DNA of 64,000 nucleotides from Steinernema hermaphroditum (lineage: Eukaryota > Nematoda > Chromadorea > Rhabditida > Steinernematidae): contig CM059625.1 in NCBI GenBank assembly GCA_030435675.1, positions 3,410,001-3,474,000 on the forward strand. Reading direction: 5' to 3'. Below the pieces are notes generated by a model. It worked only from the letters and a program-made list of their open reading frames with translations. It was not told the origin of the DNA and made no database searches. Position 1 is the first letter of the stretch. Every line of letters begins with the position of its first letter. Shown piece after piece: positions 12,899 to 24,877 of this stretch. A program made the translations under genes and the position numbers.

Positions 12899-14869
12899 TC
12901 AACCTGAGCATGATCTAAAACGCACCTTCAATCCAGCCACAGATTCGAGATCCTCCCTCCATTTGTCATGATGTTTGCCGTGGTCGAAAATGGGACACCA
13001 CTGGAAATGCTGCGCAAGCGGATCAAAAGGCTTTACAGCAGTGAATATGAATAGTGATGTTACGCGCTGACATTTGTTGCACTTGATCTGATCACCAGTT
13101 CCTCTAAATTCGGAATGCATTCAAGCCGTACAAGTGCAACTTACGCAAACTCCCAGCCGCAAATGGCCAACGTGACGGCATCGGCATTTTTGCCGTTGAA
13201 CTTCTTCAGATGCTCACCGGTTATGTCTGGCACTGGCTTGAGCGTGAATTCTTTTGGAATGATCGACTCGATCGATGAATATCTGGCTATGATGTTCTTC
13301 ATAATCTTGTCTGGGTCGACCTCTTCGAGTGGCTCGCGATAGGTTGACGTCTTCCAGATGCATCGCGATCTGTGGCCCGCGTCCATGAGCTCGACGTACT
13401 TCCTTAAAAAGATCTCATTGATTTGTATTCGTGCAGAACACAGAGTACATGCTACACTGGATGTGTCTCAGAATAGGCGGCAGCGATGGGTGTATGTTTG
13501 AGCGCGCGCCGTCGCATAGGATGCTTTCTACTCTCGCTGTTTTTCCTGCTAGAGACGCTACTCATAGATCCACCACAATATTCATTTCCATAGGTTGTTC
13601 AGCAAGCATTGACTCAGTTTTCACTGAAGTGAAGACCCAGTATAGTGATGTGTATGTAACACTGTTGGCGTCTATTCCTCACATCACCCGCGCCTATATG
13701 TGACTCATGGCTGTGTCGCGACCCCTTTCCTTTCTGAACTATTTGTCAACTTACTTCAGAGATTTGTTGTACGCAGTAAGAGTAGTGGAGCTCATCATCG
13801 GCAACGGTGTGTGCAGGTAGGCGTCACAATCGTGACATGTTAGCATGTCCATTTCTGAGCAGTACCATCCATGAGACGCGCATACTCTGGGCGAAATATC
13901 ATGCGGCTTTCCTCGCCATTTTCCTACCTGAAAATGCATAATTAAATGGTGTTCTATTTGTTATCTTAATCTTGTCATTCAGCATTGTTGATGCTATTCA
14001 TCTTCTTTAAGAGATCTCTAAACAAATCGGATTTTTTAAAGCGAAAATCGGCTTAACAGCTACTGATCTTTCCCGAAAAACGTCTGGACATGCGTTCAAT
14101 TAGAGGTATTGCAGGCTGGCGTCACATACCGTAAATGAAACGAGGCGCTCAATATAGTTTTCAGTGGAGTCGACATTTCCAACCTCGCGTCTAAATTGCG
14201 TTTTGTGTGGCCGATAATAAACGAGTAACGAATTACCTTCCAACTTCCTCTGCCAATTTTGCCTTTTTCGCCTCCGCGAACAGATTCTTGACGCTTTCAA
14301 GCAAACCAGCCGCTTTTCGTTTGCGATCCTCCCAGGTCAAGTTGTTGCTAGGTTCGCCGGACGAAGCGGACGGCATTTGCCGCGATGAAGAAGGTGCATC
14401 CTGAACCGGTTCGATGTGGTGGTCCGGCACCGAGACCGGAACATCGGGGACCGACGGTGAATCGTCGACGTCCGGCATGTCGAAGTTGGGAACTGATCCC
14501 GGCTCTTGTGGAATAGACGAATCGCTAGAGTGTGACTCCGGCCCCGGTGGGGTGCCTGGCTCATCTAGCATGGGCACAACATAGAATCGTTCGCCCGTGT
14601 TGGGCTCCTGCGGAATGCCAGAGTCGCTGTCTTCATCGCTATCTGGCTCATTCTGTAAGATACAAGCATAAAATAGGTATATGCTGAGGGAATTAGAATA
14701 TAAGTTACTTGCTTAAATTCAACTAGGTCTCAATAAGTTAATATGCGAGAATAACTGCATAGTTTTCTAACCCCAACAGTCATGTCCTCACCCTGCTCTA
14801 AAATGCCGTTACCATAAACGAAGTGCCACTTACTCTTTGCCTGCGGACATAGACACTGTCTACATTCAT
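12899..14869 (-). CDS. ZC3HC1/NIPA-like C3HC zinc-finger protein
   Basis: Six minus-strand exons: 14834-14869, 14237-14652, 14130-14190, 13755-13927, 13145-13402 and 12899-13103; in phase, 382 residues. Residues 1-150 are acidic and Ser/Pro-rich, ending in a Lys-rich helix. Then comes the C3HC zinc-finger region: VGKWRGKPHDISPRVCASHG, WYCSEMDMLTCHDCDAYL, later GHRSRCIW (the conserved H..xxC). A second Rsm1/NIPA-type half follows: AICGWEF, CNKCQR, and HFQWCPIF. This order matches ZC3HC1 (NIPA), first described as an F-box-type cell-cycle factor and later as a nuclear-basket protein that binds TPR. In the mammalian protein the C3HC half is near the N-terminus, so the long acidic leader here is unusual. 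The start exon of only 12 codons was chosen because its phase fits and an in-frame ATG is present; it is the least certain part. The 3' end could extend one exon further. Confidence 0.82.
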
Positions 14870-15494
14870 ATCTGATCGGTTTGTAAACCACGTGTGCGCT
14901 GACCACAATGGATTCCTGAAATAAGTGCCCAAATTCAACAAAACCACTATACCGCTATGCTTCAGAACTTAGGAGGCACAACCACTCGCCAAACACGACG
15001 ACAAGACGAGTAAAAGACAAGATCGAATAAAAACCACCAACAGCGGCGCTGCGTCGCCTCATCCCCCAACTAATCTACGAGAGAGGCCGCAAGCTGCGGC
15101 TTGCGGTGCCATTTAAGCAGATGCTATAAGCGCTATTGGCCGCGAGGCATTCGTTGCCTAAGCGACGGACAAGAACGTCACGGTCGGGCTCAGTCCACAG
15201 ATACAGAGAGGAAAACACAGCGATCGAGAGAGGAGGACAGTGGAGTGTGATTGTCGTAAACAACAAGCGACCACAGATTACCGTCTATTAACTTACATGT
15301 TTACGGAAGATGTTTTGTTTGGCGGTAATTCAAATAGCACCGTTGCGAACATGGAGAAGCAAGTGGCGCGTGGTGGGACCCGATGTTGCCCGATGCATAA
15401 ATGAGCGATTTTGTTTCGAGCAAAACATCGTTTTTCATAGACCTCTTTATGCACATCACACGAACCGTAATAAATAACAACAAAGCAATGCGAA
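14870..15494. other. Intergenic, promoter of zinc-finger gene
   Basis: Sequence upstream of the zinc-finger gene and downstream of the receptor gene, both on the minus strand. It contains a short perfect palindrome near 15092-15111 (CCGCAAGC, four-base loop, GCTTGCGG). No coding exon was recognised. Confidence 0.4.
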
Positions 15495-17557
15495 TCAGAT
15501 GTCGAACCCTTGTGTGATGGAAGGCGTCGAAAAGAAGATAAGCGCACAGGCGCCGAGAATTGCCAGGGAAAAGAGGAACAAGCAAAATCGGTCGAATACC
15601 ATGGCCACAAAGTGCCAGTCTTCTCTGGCCTCCTCCTCATTGTCCTCTTCTTCGATCCGATTCACAACAGCTCTCATTAGGTCTCTCATTTCGGAGAGTA
15701 GCGGTTCCACCGAGGCTGATGCTTGTGTCAGTTCAGTTACGGTGCTAATGGATCGACCTGTAAGAAGGAGTTTTGCTTCGATACGATAATGAGACTACAT
15801 GTTTGTTTACAAGTTTTTTTTTACGTTACCTGAATTCACGTAATCCAACTGTTTTTCGTCCTGATTCTTCAAACTTAGAGCACTGTCATGTTGAACGAGC
15901 CTTGCCGCTACTGAATCCTTCCGTCTAATTTTCACTTTTTCTATTATTACATCCTTTGGTCGAGTTCTACAATAGGTACTTAGTTATATACATCAAAGGG
16001 GAACTCACCTTCTCTTCGGTTTCTTGAGGAACGTTCCAGGGCGCTTCATAAGTAGTAGCCACGGCAGCCAATTCAAAAAGAGACTTTTCATCTAAAGGAC
16101 ACCTGATCTAGTCAGTTTCGGTGATTGCGCTACTAACCCATCCGCTCATTTCGTGGGTCTTCGCAGAGCGAAAATGGAAGTTGATGATGAGAACGGTGAA
16201 GACGATCGAGCTGCCGAGGATGACCATTGATACGCCGAAGAATGCTGCTATAACTGGGACCGATTCGGATGTTGGCGGCGTCACGTCGGCAACCATGCCA
16301 AGGAAGACGGTGACAGAGAGTAAATTCGTGATCTCTGTAATGAAGATATTAGGTGACAGCAGCTTAATATTGTGACACTAAGTGACGATAACAAGTGTAC
16401 ACGTTCCGAGATTTTCCTCATTTTTCGCAGCCTGTCAATGAGGATCACCGGCACACTTACGTAAAGTAATCTTCTCTCCTGATTCCGGCGGTAAATTGAA
16501 GCCCAACACGTTACTCAGGGATATGAGCATGCTAGGCACAATCCAGTTTAAGCCGTAGTAAATCGTTTTTCTTCGGATATGAAGAAAGAAAAACAGCTCC
16601 AAATATTGATCGTTGTTAAATGGTGTCGCTTTTCGGTGCGCAGGCGTTGCCAACTGAATGCGTACTTTTGGTCATTCACTCAACTCACTACTCACCTACC
16701 AAGTCCCATTCACCGTTTGCAATATAGTACTGATGGTCCATTTGGTGTGTCTCGTTTAGATGATCGTCGTTTATTTGAAGATCCATTTTGCTACCGGTAT
16801 ACGTCCATGAGCCGTACTATCAAGTATGTCATGGACGATAGGGTCAAATAGCGCGTATTACCTTCAAAAAGCACATTTGCTCGTCGAACGGAAACCACGT
16901 AATGTCGATGTCGCAAGAAAACTTCACAATGCCCGGAGGCGCCCTGAGCACTTCGCCGGTGTGCTTGACGACAAAGTTCACGGAGAAACCGGCATCAAAG
17001 TGTTCGTCGGCACTAAGGAGCGGTAAACGTAGGCAGAGAAAGCAATTGGACGACACACCTGTTGAAAAGAAGGATGTCCGGTTTCCACAACATTTCAGAT
17101 GGGAGTTCTATCCTGGTGATGCCTCCATATTCTTCTGGTTTCCACTTCATTTTGTAGTCGATCCATGTCTAAAGCGCATGCGATATATCTGGGGTTGTCG
17201 TGATAATGTGACTAGCCAAAAATACAGCATTTCTATCCCCACAAGTTGATTAACCATGGGTCACTTACGTATTCTGTCCATAACACCAATGTGATCATTT
17301 GATTTCTCTCATCCTGCAATCATAGCATGCACCGATACAATGCGTATAAAACAACTTACAACGTCGGCGATCTGCTGAGGAATGAGCCGCAATCTCACCG
17401 TCAATGACTCATTGTGATTGGCCACTGGTCTTTCAATAGGATCATATCCTTGTTTCAGGTCTTGAATAAGACGATATTCGTCGTCGCTTCCGCGTATCGT
17501 CGGCCAGACGAGTAGAAAAAGCCAAAGAAAGCGGATCCATCGCAGTCGCCGTCGCAT
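15495..17557 (-). CDS. Nicotinic-type Cys-loop receptor subunit (non-alpha)
   Basis: Ten minus-strand exons: 17360-17557, 17269-17313, 17059-17168, 16862-17012, 16700-16816, 16461-16653, 16138-16334, 16009-16091, 15830-15966 and 15495-15757. All junctions are in phase and give 497 residues, the normal size for the family. Signal peptide 1-23. Ligand-domain landmarks include [14 protein letters not shown] and the Cys-loop, with cysteines 151 and 165 exactly 13 residues apart ([15 protein letters not shown]). M1 follows [13 protein letters not shown]2 starts after GEKITL, with Glu at the -1' position, which indicates a cation-selective pore. M3 is in [20 protein letters not shown], and M4 ([17 protein letters not shown]) ends the protein. 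The loop-C region ([16 protein letters not shown]) has no vicinal Cys pair, so this is a non-alpha subunit that probably works in a heteromer at the neuronal or muscle membrane. The exact C. elegans orthologue is not identified. Confidence 0.93.
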
Positions 17558-17914
17558 CCGAGAGAATCAAACAGAGATCCGCTTAATTCGAGGCGCTGCG
17601 AGGAACTGTCCGGCCGTTGAGTGCACACACTCTGTGCGCGAGCAGCAAGAGTGCTAAGATGTTAATCTCTCTGCTGGCATAACAGCGGTCGGCAAACATG
17701 TCGCCGACACGAAAGTTCGAACTGATGTCAGATACAAAAGCGCTCGAAACAAACACTCCACTGCGCGGTTCCAGAGTTGTTCCTCAACTTGATCAATCAA
17801 GGAGTTCGAAAGAGAATCTGACTGTATTCTTTATGTGTCGGTTCACCCAACGTTGAGTTTATTCATCAAAGGGACTGTGAACGGAAGCTTATTTATGTCC
17901 AAAAACCGCAAATT

Positions 17915-18920
17915 TCACATCTGTCCAGATCGACAGCAAGCGGAGATCTTCAATCTGTAGATGTTGTCGTAGATGCGAGCCGAAAGGTCTATTCCGCCGG
18001 CTTTACCTGTTCGGATGAATGGTTCGCCACTCGCTTCCTTCTGAAAATCATGTCAGTCAATGAAGACGGTGTCGTTACATCGTGTAATAGCATGCTTCAC
18101 TAATACTTTAGACTTCATGAATGCTCGAATATTCATATGCGAAGTAAAAATGGTCTCTACATGGAAATTCGAGTCCGCAATAGGACTGGGCGCTGTCCCA
18201 CGGATCGAAATCAAGAAAAGCTCTCTGTCGCTAGATCTGTCCGAAGATTTAGGACAAATTCGTCAAATTTTTGGTCGCCAAATTTGCCGGATTTGAACCC
18301 GACGGATCACTCCATATGTAACGTCCTACGAAGCAAAGTCATCTATACAAATCATGCTAATTTGGAGTCCATGAAAGCCTCCAGCCGAAAATCATGGGAC
18401 CAAACGACTTTACGTCCAAAATAGTGGGACCAACTGACTGTGACATTGTTAAGAACACTAAGAAGCGTGTCGAGGCCTCATTCGCCAAGCAAGGCGGTTA
18501 TTTCGTGCAACTGTTGTGGTATTAGTGCAAAACTTCGTGCAGTTTCGCCGAAATTTTCGTGGATTCTCCGTATATTTAAAATTTGCAGAACTTTTGGGGC
18601 ATCCTGTAGACGACTGATCCGCCAGCCAATTGGTCAACCGCTTCAGCGAACTGCCCACCCCTGCTACAAACTTATAGTACATAACCCCCACTCACGTCAT
18701 CAGGTGTGATTTCCATAGGAACGGCCAGAGCAATAAAGTCGGCAACGAATCCGCGTGGACAATATCCGTCCTTTCCCATGATGATACAGTAGTCACCTTG
18801 AGGCCATGGATCTGTAAATGATTGGTTCTTCTTTGCATGGATATAACACAACGTACCCCACAGAGGGACGGCTGATGCCAACAACTGCGTTAGCAAAAAT
18901 ACGAGAAGAAGGGCTCTCAT
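17915..18920 (-). CDS. Small secreted ApeC-like protein
   Basis: Three minus-strand exons: 18857-18920, 18696-18811 and 17915-18040, in phase, 101 residues. A signal peptide (MRALLLVFLLTQLLASAVP) is followed by DPWPQGDYCIIMGKDG, YCPRGFVADFI, and a C-terminus ARIYDNIYRLKISACCRSGQ. The order W-P-x-G-x-Y-C, C-P-x-G-F and a terminal CC-R resembles the apextrin C-terminal (ApeC) domain, which is common in secreted invertebrate proteins thought to bind sugars; the assignment rests on this pattern only. The second intron (18041-18695) contains a mariner transposase relic in the opposite orientation. An upstream in-frame ATG (18971) exists, but the chosen start gives a normal signal peptide. An extra exon could be hidden in the large intron. 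Confidence 0.62.
18137..18608 (+). mobile_element. Mariner-family transposon relic, 5' truncated
   Basis: The plus strand carries the C-terminal end of a mariner transposase: WSPNLPDLNPTDHSICNVL (mariner WPPNSPDLNPLD-type motif with the third catalytic Asp), then ...NLESMKASSRKSWDQ, and after interruptions KKRVEASFAKQGGYF, the usual end of the protein. Stop codons and a frame change show that it is dead. About 60 nt further on, 18586-18608 (CAGAACTTTTGGGGCATCCT then GTA) has the look of the 3' terminal inverted repeat, ending at a TA. No 5' inverted repeat was found, so the element is truncated. It lies in an intron of the ApeC-like gene, antisense to it. Confidence 0.72.
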
Positions 18921-20640
18921 CAAAAAGCTTCTTAACTGAAGCCAGCTACGTCGCTTCCCGCGGGCCCACACCGAACTGGCACATAGTTATGGGACGACTT
19001 AAAATTCCAAACGCTTATCTTAATCGCTAAAAATGGACGAAATTATCAGGAACGGGCGGTTTCTCAGATAAACATATAAGCGAAGCGATCGTCCAATGAT
19101 CATCTCTCAACGCCACAAGTGAGTGTGATGTTATCAGTGGGGACTATCGCGGATATACACACTTTCTACGTAAACAAACATACTTGAGCTGAATGAACTG
19201 TGCTGCAAAACAACATCGGAATTCACATTCCACGAGCATCACTATTCAAATAATAAGAAAGAGAACACCATTCCACATGGACTTCTTTGGGAACAACTAG
19301 ACAACTTTCTTTTAGGATGATCGAGGACATAAAACTACGTCACTTGGTTGTTCAACAAGGTTGCTCACTTCTGAAACGGCACCTCTAATTGCCATCGCCT
19401 TCTTGTACCAACACGATACCGAGAGCATTATGGAACACTCATATGCATCGACCGTTTCTAACAAGGGAGCTGAAATGTCCGCATCTGACCGACCTAAAAT
19501 TGTTCACATTGGTGAAGTTCATCGTTTTGGATCTCATGAATCAGCATATTGACATCCACAAGAGTTCAAAATTTCAACTCGACCAGATGAGGCCTTGGGA
19601 AAACCTGGGAAAGTTGTCTTATAACCTACAGCAGAACTTGGGAAAGTTGTCTTGTATCCTATAGTAACGAAATGAGCTCATAACCGTAAAATATGACACC
19701 TGCAGAGGCTAGGCTTCTCTAGCACTTGTTCCTTCTCTGTTGCTTCGTACGAACTGTCGGCACGTGTCCAGTGGTTTTTCTTTGCGTTACAGAACTTTCG
19801 ATCCTCAATGCGTACCATTCCATAAGGTATGGACTTTGGATGACTTGTCGAGAGGCCATGTAGACACTTAGACACAACACACTCGTAGCCAGAAAAGTCG
19901 TTCAGCGCGACCGCACAACCGCTCTTTGCGCGTTAATAATTTTAAATTTCAAGCTTTAACAACATGTTATCAGGAACATGTCACTGTATTCTGGATATGC
20001 TGAATATAAGTAAATACATCCACAAATTATTCATTACTAGAAGTGTTCGTTGTGGTATGACTGTGGCTAAGGGTTACACACTGATTCAAGAATGAGCACA
20101 TAAATCATCCATTTGAAAAGTTTTTGGCCCAGTTCAAGTCCACAAATTAACAACATTTTGCTTGGCCATAAAGCGAAATGCGACTGCAAAAAAAAACAGT
20201 TTCAAAGGAAGCCGGCAGAGTTAAGTGTAACTGACCCTTTCAAAAGTGAGCGTCCACTATCACTCAACACTGTGACTCACCGCTGCAAACAGGTGCTTCC
20301 TCCCGAAAGCGTGGCACTCCATCTACTTGCCGTCAAAAGGTCGACGCCGAAAAAGAAAAGCTGTCAGCTCAGGAAGGTGTGCATCGTCGTAAAAAGCATT
20401 TGTCCCTGGCCTGGTGTCGTGCGACGAGACCGAGACACCACACCACATGTATCCACTTCGCATCCCGCTCCATCGCTTTTTCTATCTGAGGAGGCCGCGG
20501 CCCAATCTGTCCGATCGCCGGGAGAACATATGTTCTTTTGTCTACGACGCCATCGCTCATTTGTAACAGTGCCGCTTCGGCGCCTCGAGACGTGTGGGTG
20601 CTCGCTTGCTGCGCGCTTCGTTTCCAACTAAATTTTCACA
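18921..20640. other. Intergenic, two small tandem copies
   Basis: No gene was recognised between the ApeC-like gene and F-spondin. At 19605-19665 a unit of about 30 bp containing GGGAAAGTTGTCTT occurs twice in a row. A longer ORF (20113-20631, plus) has no domain, no splice support and an overlapping ORF on the other strand; the region probably includes the F-spondin promoter. Confidence 0.4.
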
Positions 20641-20661
20641 ATTTTAGGAGTTACGCCTGAG

Positions 20662-23600
20662 ATGTGCGCTCATCGGAGGGCGCTGTTCCTGGCAGCCGCC
20701 TTTCTTACAGTCGCCTGGGCGGCCGAGCAGTGCGACAAGCGACTGTACGAGGCGAAAGGACCCAAAACACCCGGATCTAAGGGATTTGTTATAGAAATTG
20801 AAGGTCACACCGACAAAACTGATCTCAAGCCCATCGGATTTGTACCTGGAAAAACGTACAAAAGTTAGTTGATGCTCGTGTGTTTTGACTGTTACGTATC
20901 ACTTGCCTAGTTGCTCTGCGTGGTTGGCAGACCAAGTACACCGTTCAGACATTTCGCGGATTCGGTATCGTTGCTCTTCAGGAGAATGGAAAGCCCGGTG
21001 GACGTTTTGAGGTTGGTCTATAGAAACAGCATTTACAAACAGTATTGCTGTAAGCATTACCCAATAGTGACTACAAAAGATCCAAAATCTAAGCACAATT
21101 CTCGTATGAACAGGTCCATTAGCATGATTTATAAGGATAGAAGCCTTTTACTCACTGTTCAATGAACATTATTATGCGCCGCCATTGCAGATTTTGACCA
21201 TTTTGACTCCAATTTCGTATTAAATCTAAAGATTAGCGCTCTGAGAACAAGAAAATCTTTACCTGGTGGATAAATTTCAATACACAAACACGCAAGCAGT
21301 GAGAAGCGAGTGTACGAGGCCAAACGACCCAAAACACCCAAATTCAGCTTCATGACATTCGCTTATGATCTGATCGCATGTAGTTCCTTGATCTTGATGT
21401 TGATGCCGCGCAAGCTGTCAGACATCGCACTTTTCTTCAAACACAATCTGCACCTGCAGCATAACCTTCGCTGCTTACTCACGACAACATCAACGTGTTT
21501 ACGTTCAGGTGCCGAAACGTCGCCGCGGGCCGACCCGTACCGCTCCGAACTGCCGCGTCGCCGGCATTTCTCACTCGAACCTGCGCCCCAAAACTTCTGC
21601 TCACGTCTTATGGAGGGCACCAGACGTCGTCGACGGTTGCGTAATCTTCACCGCCAGTGTGATCGAGTCTCGAGATGTTTGGTACGCCGACGAAGAGGGA
21701 CTCACCAAGAAATTCTGCGTTGTCGGTACGTTTCGCACGATTTCCTGAAGCGCAACAGATCGATTTCAGCCGACTACCAAAAGATCGTTCCCAACGACGA
21801 TTCGGCTGCGAAATGTTGCGCTTGCGATGAGGCCAAATATGAAATGGAGTTCATCGGCCTTTGGTCGAAGGAGACTCATCCGAAAGACTATCCTCCGCTT
21901 TTGCACTTGACGCACTTCACAGATATGTTTGGCGGAAGCCACAGTAGAGGATATTCGCTTTGGAGATTTGGCGATATTGCGACCGATGGAATGAAGGAGA
22001 TCGCTGAATGGGGAAACGCTTACAAGGCGGAGCAGGAGCTCCGAGAAAATGTGAGTGTGTCTGTCTTCCAATCTAAATTTGACCACAAATGAATCAGCGA
22101 ACACACAGGTGTCACTAAGATGTCCAAATATGATGACCATTGGTATGACGATATCCAGGTCTGAGCAGCTATCGTTGCACAGAAAAACGTTCCGTGCATT
22201 TCATCAGACTGTTTTTGTAGGCATAAATTTGACATCTGCTACATCAGTAAAACGATGAACCAGTTTATTTATACCACTTACAAAACGTTTCATCAAACTC
22301 AGAATGATTCTAATTCACAAATTTAAGGCCACTGAAGTGCGGACGATCATCAAAATGAAGGGACTCTGGTACCCAGAGGTTCAAGGACGAACGACAGCGA
22401 CGTTTAACGTGAATAAGTAAGACCGTTCGCTTTGCATGCTCTACTAGATACTGATACCTTAGCTATCATCATTTGGTTTCCCTGGCCTCCATGTTCGGTC
22501 CTAGTCCTGACTGGTGTGTCGGTGTCTCGGCCATCAATCTTTGCCTTCCCGACTGTTCGTGGGTTGAAGAGCGAGTATTTGATCTTCTGCCTTTCGATGC
22601 TGGTACTGACAATGGCCCAACCTATATGGTATGTGAGGAATCGTTCATATGCGAAAATCGAGCCAATTCAGTCACCCAATAGCCCAGCTGAACCTCGTCT
22701 TAAAATCGCTCCCATCACCACGAAGACTGACCGTCGCTCGCCGTTCTATGACGAGACGTCCGACGTGATTCCTCCGTTGGCCAAGCTCATCATTCGTCGC
22801 GCCAACATAACTGCGTCCACGTGCAAATCTGTCGACGAATACAAGAGAGATGCATTTAACGCGAGCAACACATCAGAAGATGAAGAATATAAAGATCGAC
22901 GTAGGTTTCGACAGAAATGACTGAGACCTTATGTGCTGCTTTAGGTGAATGTCTGGTGAGCAACTGGGAGAGCTGGTCACTTTGTTCGGCCACCTGTGGA
23001 AAAGGTATCCGCATGCGTTCGCGTGTGTACGTTTTCCCTGTGAAGGCTCAAATGTTCAACTGTCATCGACCGACGACTGAAAGGCAGTTTTGCAATGCGA
23101 AGATCAACGAGTGCGAAGGTGAGCTGTCTCTTGTGCAGGTTAACTATGCGGTGAACCATAGACATGTCTTAGATGCGTTAAGGTCCGGTCATAGTTGCGG
23201 AAACAGTTTCCGCAACTATGACCGGGCCTTTAGCGTCTCCAGATACTAAGAGTACTAGTAAGGTATTATCAACGATTTTCACATAGAAAAGCAAGTGAAA
23301 GGTGCTGTTTTTCATGATTTGTATAATGTGTCTGTTTACCTTGCCTTCTAGGCAGTATAACTCTACATGCAATCCACAGCCAAAACCACCAAAATGACTG
23401 CACATCAACAAGCTCCTGCTAGGTTATCCAAAACATAGCAGACCGTTACATTGTAGACATGAAGAGCACGATTTTGGACATTGAAATGCAGCATTTGTGG
23501 ACCGCTTTTAACTGAACTTGGTGTGATTCAAAGGAGCTATAGTCACGCCCTTAGTGGACGCGCTAATGCTCAGCTTTTCCTTTCAGATTCCGAAGCATTC

Positions 23601-24877
23601 AACTCAAAATGCTCTGTAAGCAGCTGGGAAGCGTGGAGCGACTGTTCCGTCACCTGTGGACATGGTCAGCGCACTCGAAAGCGTCACTTCATGGAAAATG
23701 TCGATGCCGAGGCCTGTCACGTCAACCTTCAGGAGCACGAGCGTTGCATCGGAGACAATGGGGATGACTGTTCAGTAACGCCGAACCCTCTCTGCCGAAC
23801 AACATCCTGGAGCGAGTGGAGTCCGTGCAGTGCTTCCTGTGACGACGGAGTCCGTGTGCGCACCCGACTTTTCTTCTACACCGAATACGAGAACCAGTGC
23901 TCACACATCAACTTGATGGAAAACGATAAGTGCCAAATGCAGTCATGTCGTCGCCTTCTCAACACACATTCCGATGGTTCGTGAAGTGTCCTCGTTTTGA
24001 TCAAGTTAATTCGTTGCAGAAATCTGTCAGGAAGAGAAGGAAGAAGGACAGTGTGGCGGAACGTTCCCTCGATACTGGTACAATGCTAAAGCGAGCAAAT
24101 GTGAGCGATTCGTGTACACTGGGTGCAAAGGCAACAGGAATCAGTTTGAAACGGAGGATGAGTGCAAGCAACTTTGCGTTCCTGGATATGCGACCGAGAA
24201 CGCCGTCGGTAAGTTCAGCTTTACCATAACTTTGAATATGGAAGTCTATTGTTCATTGTGGATGGGACAGCACACATTATAGATGGTGCTGGAAGATCCT
24301 ACTAGAGTGCAAGATACTACAGTGATGTTTCCAACTCATGATTTCTTTCTAGTTCCCGGCCACCAGCTTATCAACGAATTCGGAAGTGAAGACGGAAATA
24401 TCAACGACGGCGGAGAGCCAATTCCTTGTCTGCTCACGGAATGGTCCCCTTGGGGTAACTGCTCCGTTACCTGTGGACGAGGAAAGCGCACTCGAACCAG
24501 GAACATAAAAGTGGGTCACAAAACATCCAAACCTCATCTGTTTCGTCTTTAGGCGTTCCCTCGCAATGGCGGAACTCCATGCCCACCATCAGAGCACATG
24601 ATCCAAGAACGGCGATGCGATGAGCGACCTTGCGGTAGCATTTCCTGATTGCCGATGCAATCTTAATGTGTCAATTGCAGCGCTGAGACGGTGTGTTGTC
24701 GGCAACTGGTCCATGTGGTCGGCATGCTCCGTTCGATGTGGCGAAGGTTCGCAAGTTCGAGTCCGACGCATCATTAAGAGTCGTCTTCATCTGGACGAAC
24801 TTGAAGATGCGACATGTCGGATGGCGCCCAGAGAGGAACGCATGTGCAGAATGCCGTGCTCGTCCGGATACTACTAA
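20662..24877 (+). CDS. spon-1: F-spondin (SPON-1)
   Basis: Thirteen exons: 20662-20863, 20911-21011, 21509-21725, 21770-22050, 22328-22416, 22463-22628, 22672-22900, 22945-23118, 23587-23976, 24020-24208, 24353-24510, 24553-24634 and 24681-24877; in phase, 824 residues, close to C. elegans SPON-1. Domains in order: signal peptide 1-20; Reeler to about 173; spondin-N about 185-400 ([19 protein letters not shown]); two cysteine-bearing TSP1 repeats, then a third ([33 protein letters not shown]); a Kunitz domain about 617-672 (GGTFPRYWY...FVYTGCKGN); then two more TSP1 repeats ([22 protein letters not shown]). F-spondin is a secreted matrix protein that in worms supports muscle attachment and neuronal migration. 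An ATTTTAG acceptor 15 nt before the ATG suggests a trans-splice site. Donor 9 (GATG|GTTCGTG) is weak. Intron 2 contains a partial copy of exon 1, and intron 8 a 22-bp hairpin. Confidence 0.95.
21296..21339 (+). repeat. Partial copy of F-spondin exon 1 inside intron 2
   Basis: These 44 bases match exon 1 positions 20727-20772 with a 2-nt deletion in the aligned block and a few substitutions; the run GACCCAAAACACCC is identical in both. The peptide reading is also kept ([13 protein letters not shown] against [13 protein letters not shown]). It is preceded by an AG, but no donor was identified. It may be an ectopic partial duplication or a decayed alternative exon. Confidence 0.8.
23182..23228. 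repeat. Near-perfect hairpin in F-spondin intron 8
   Basis: An inverted repeat with arms of about 22 nt (GGTCCGGTCATAGTTGCGG plus AAA) and a 3-nt loop, with one mismatch. It is flanked by TTAA on the left and TTTA on the right. The arm tip CCGGTCAT is also the tip of the 700-bp TTAA element at 29301-30000, so this may be a drastically shortened relative. Confidence 0.75.

Noticed and set aside
20113..20631. 172-codon plus-strand ORF upstream of F-spondin
   Set aside because: No domain, no splice or start context, and an overlapping ORF on the opposite strand; it looks like chance openness in a promoter region.
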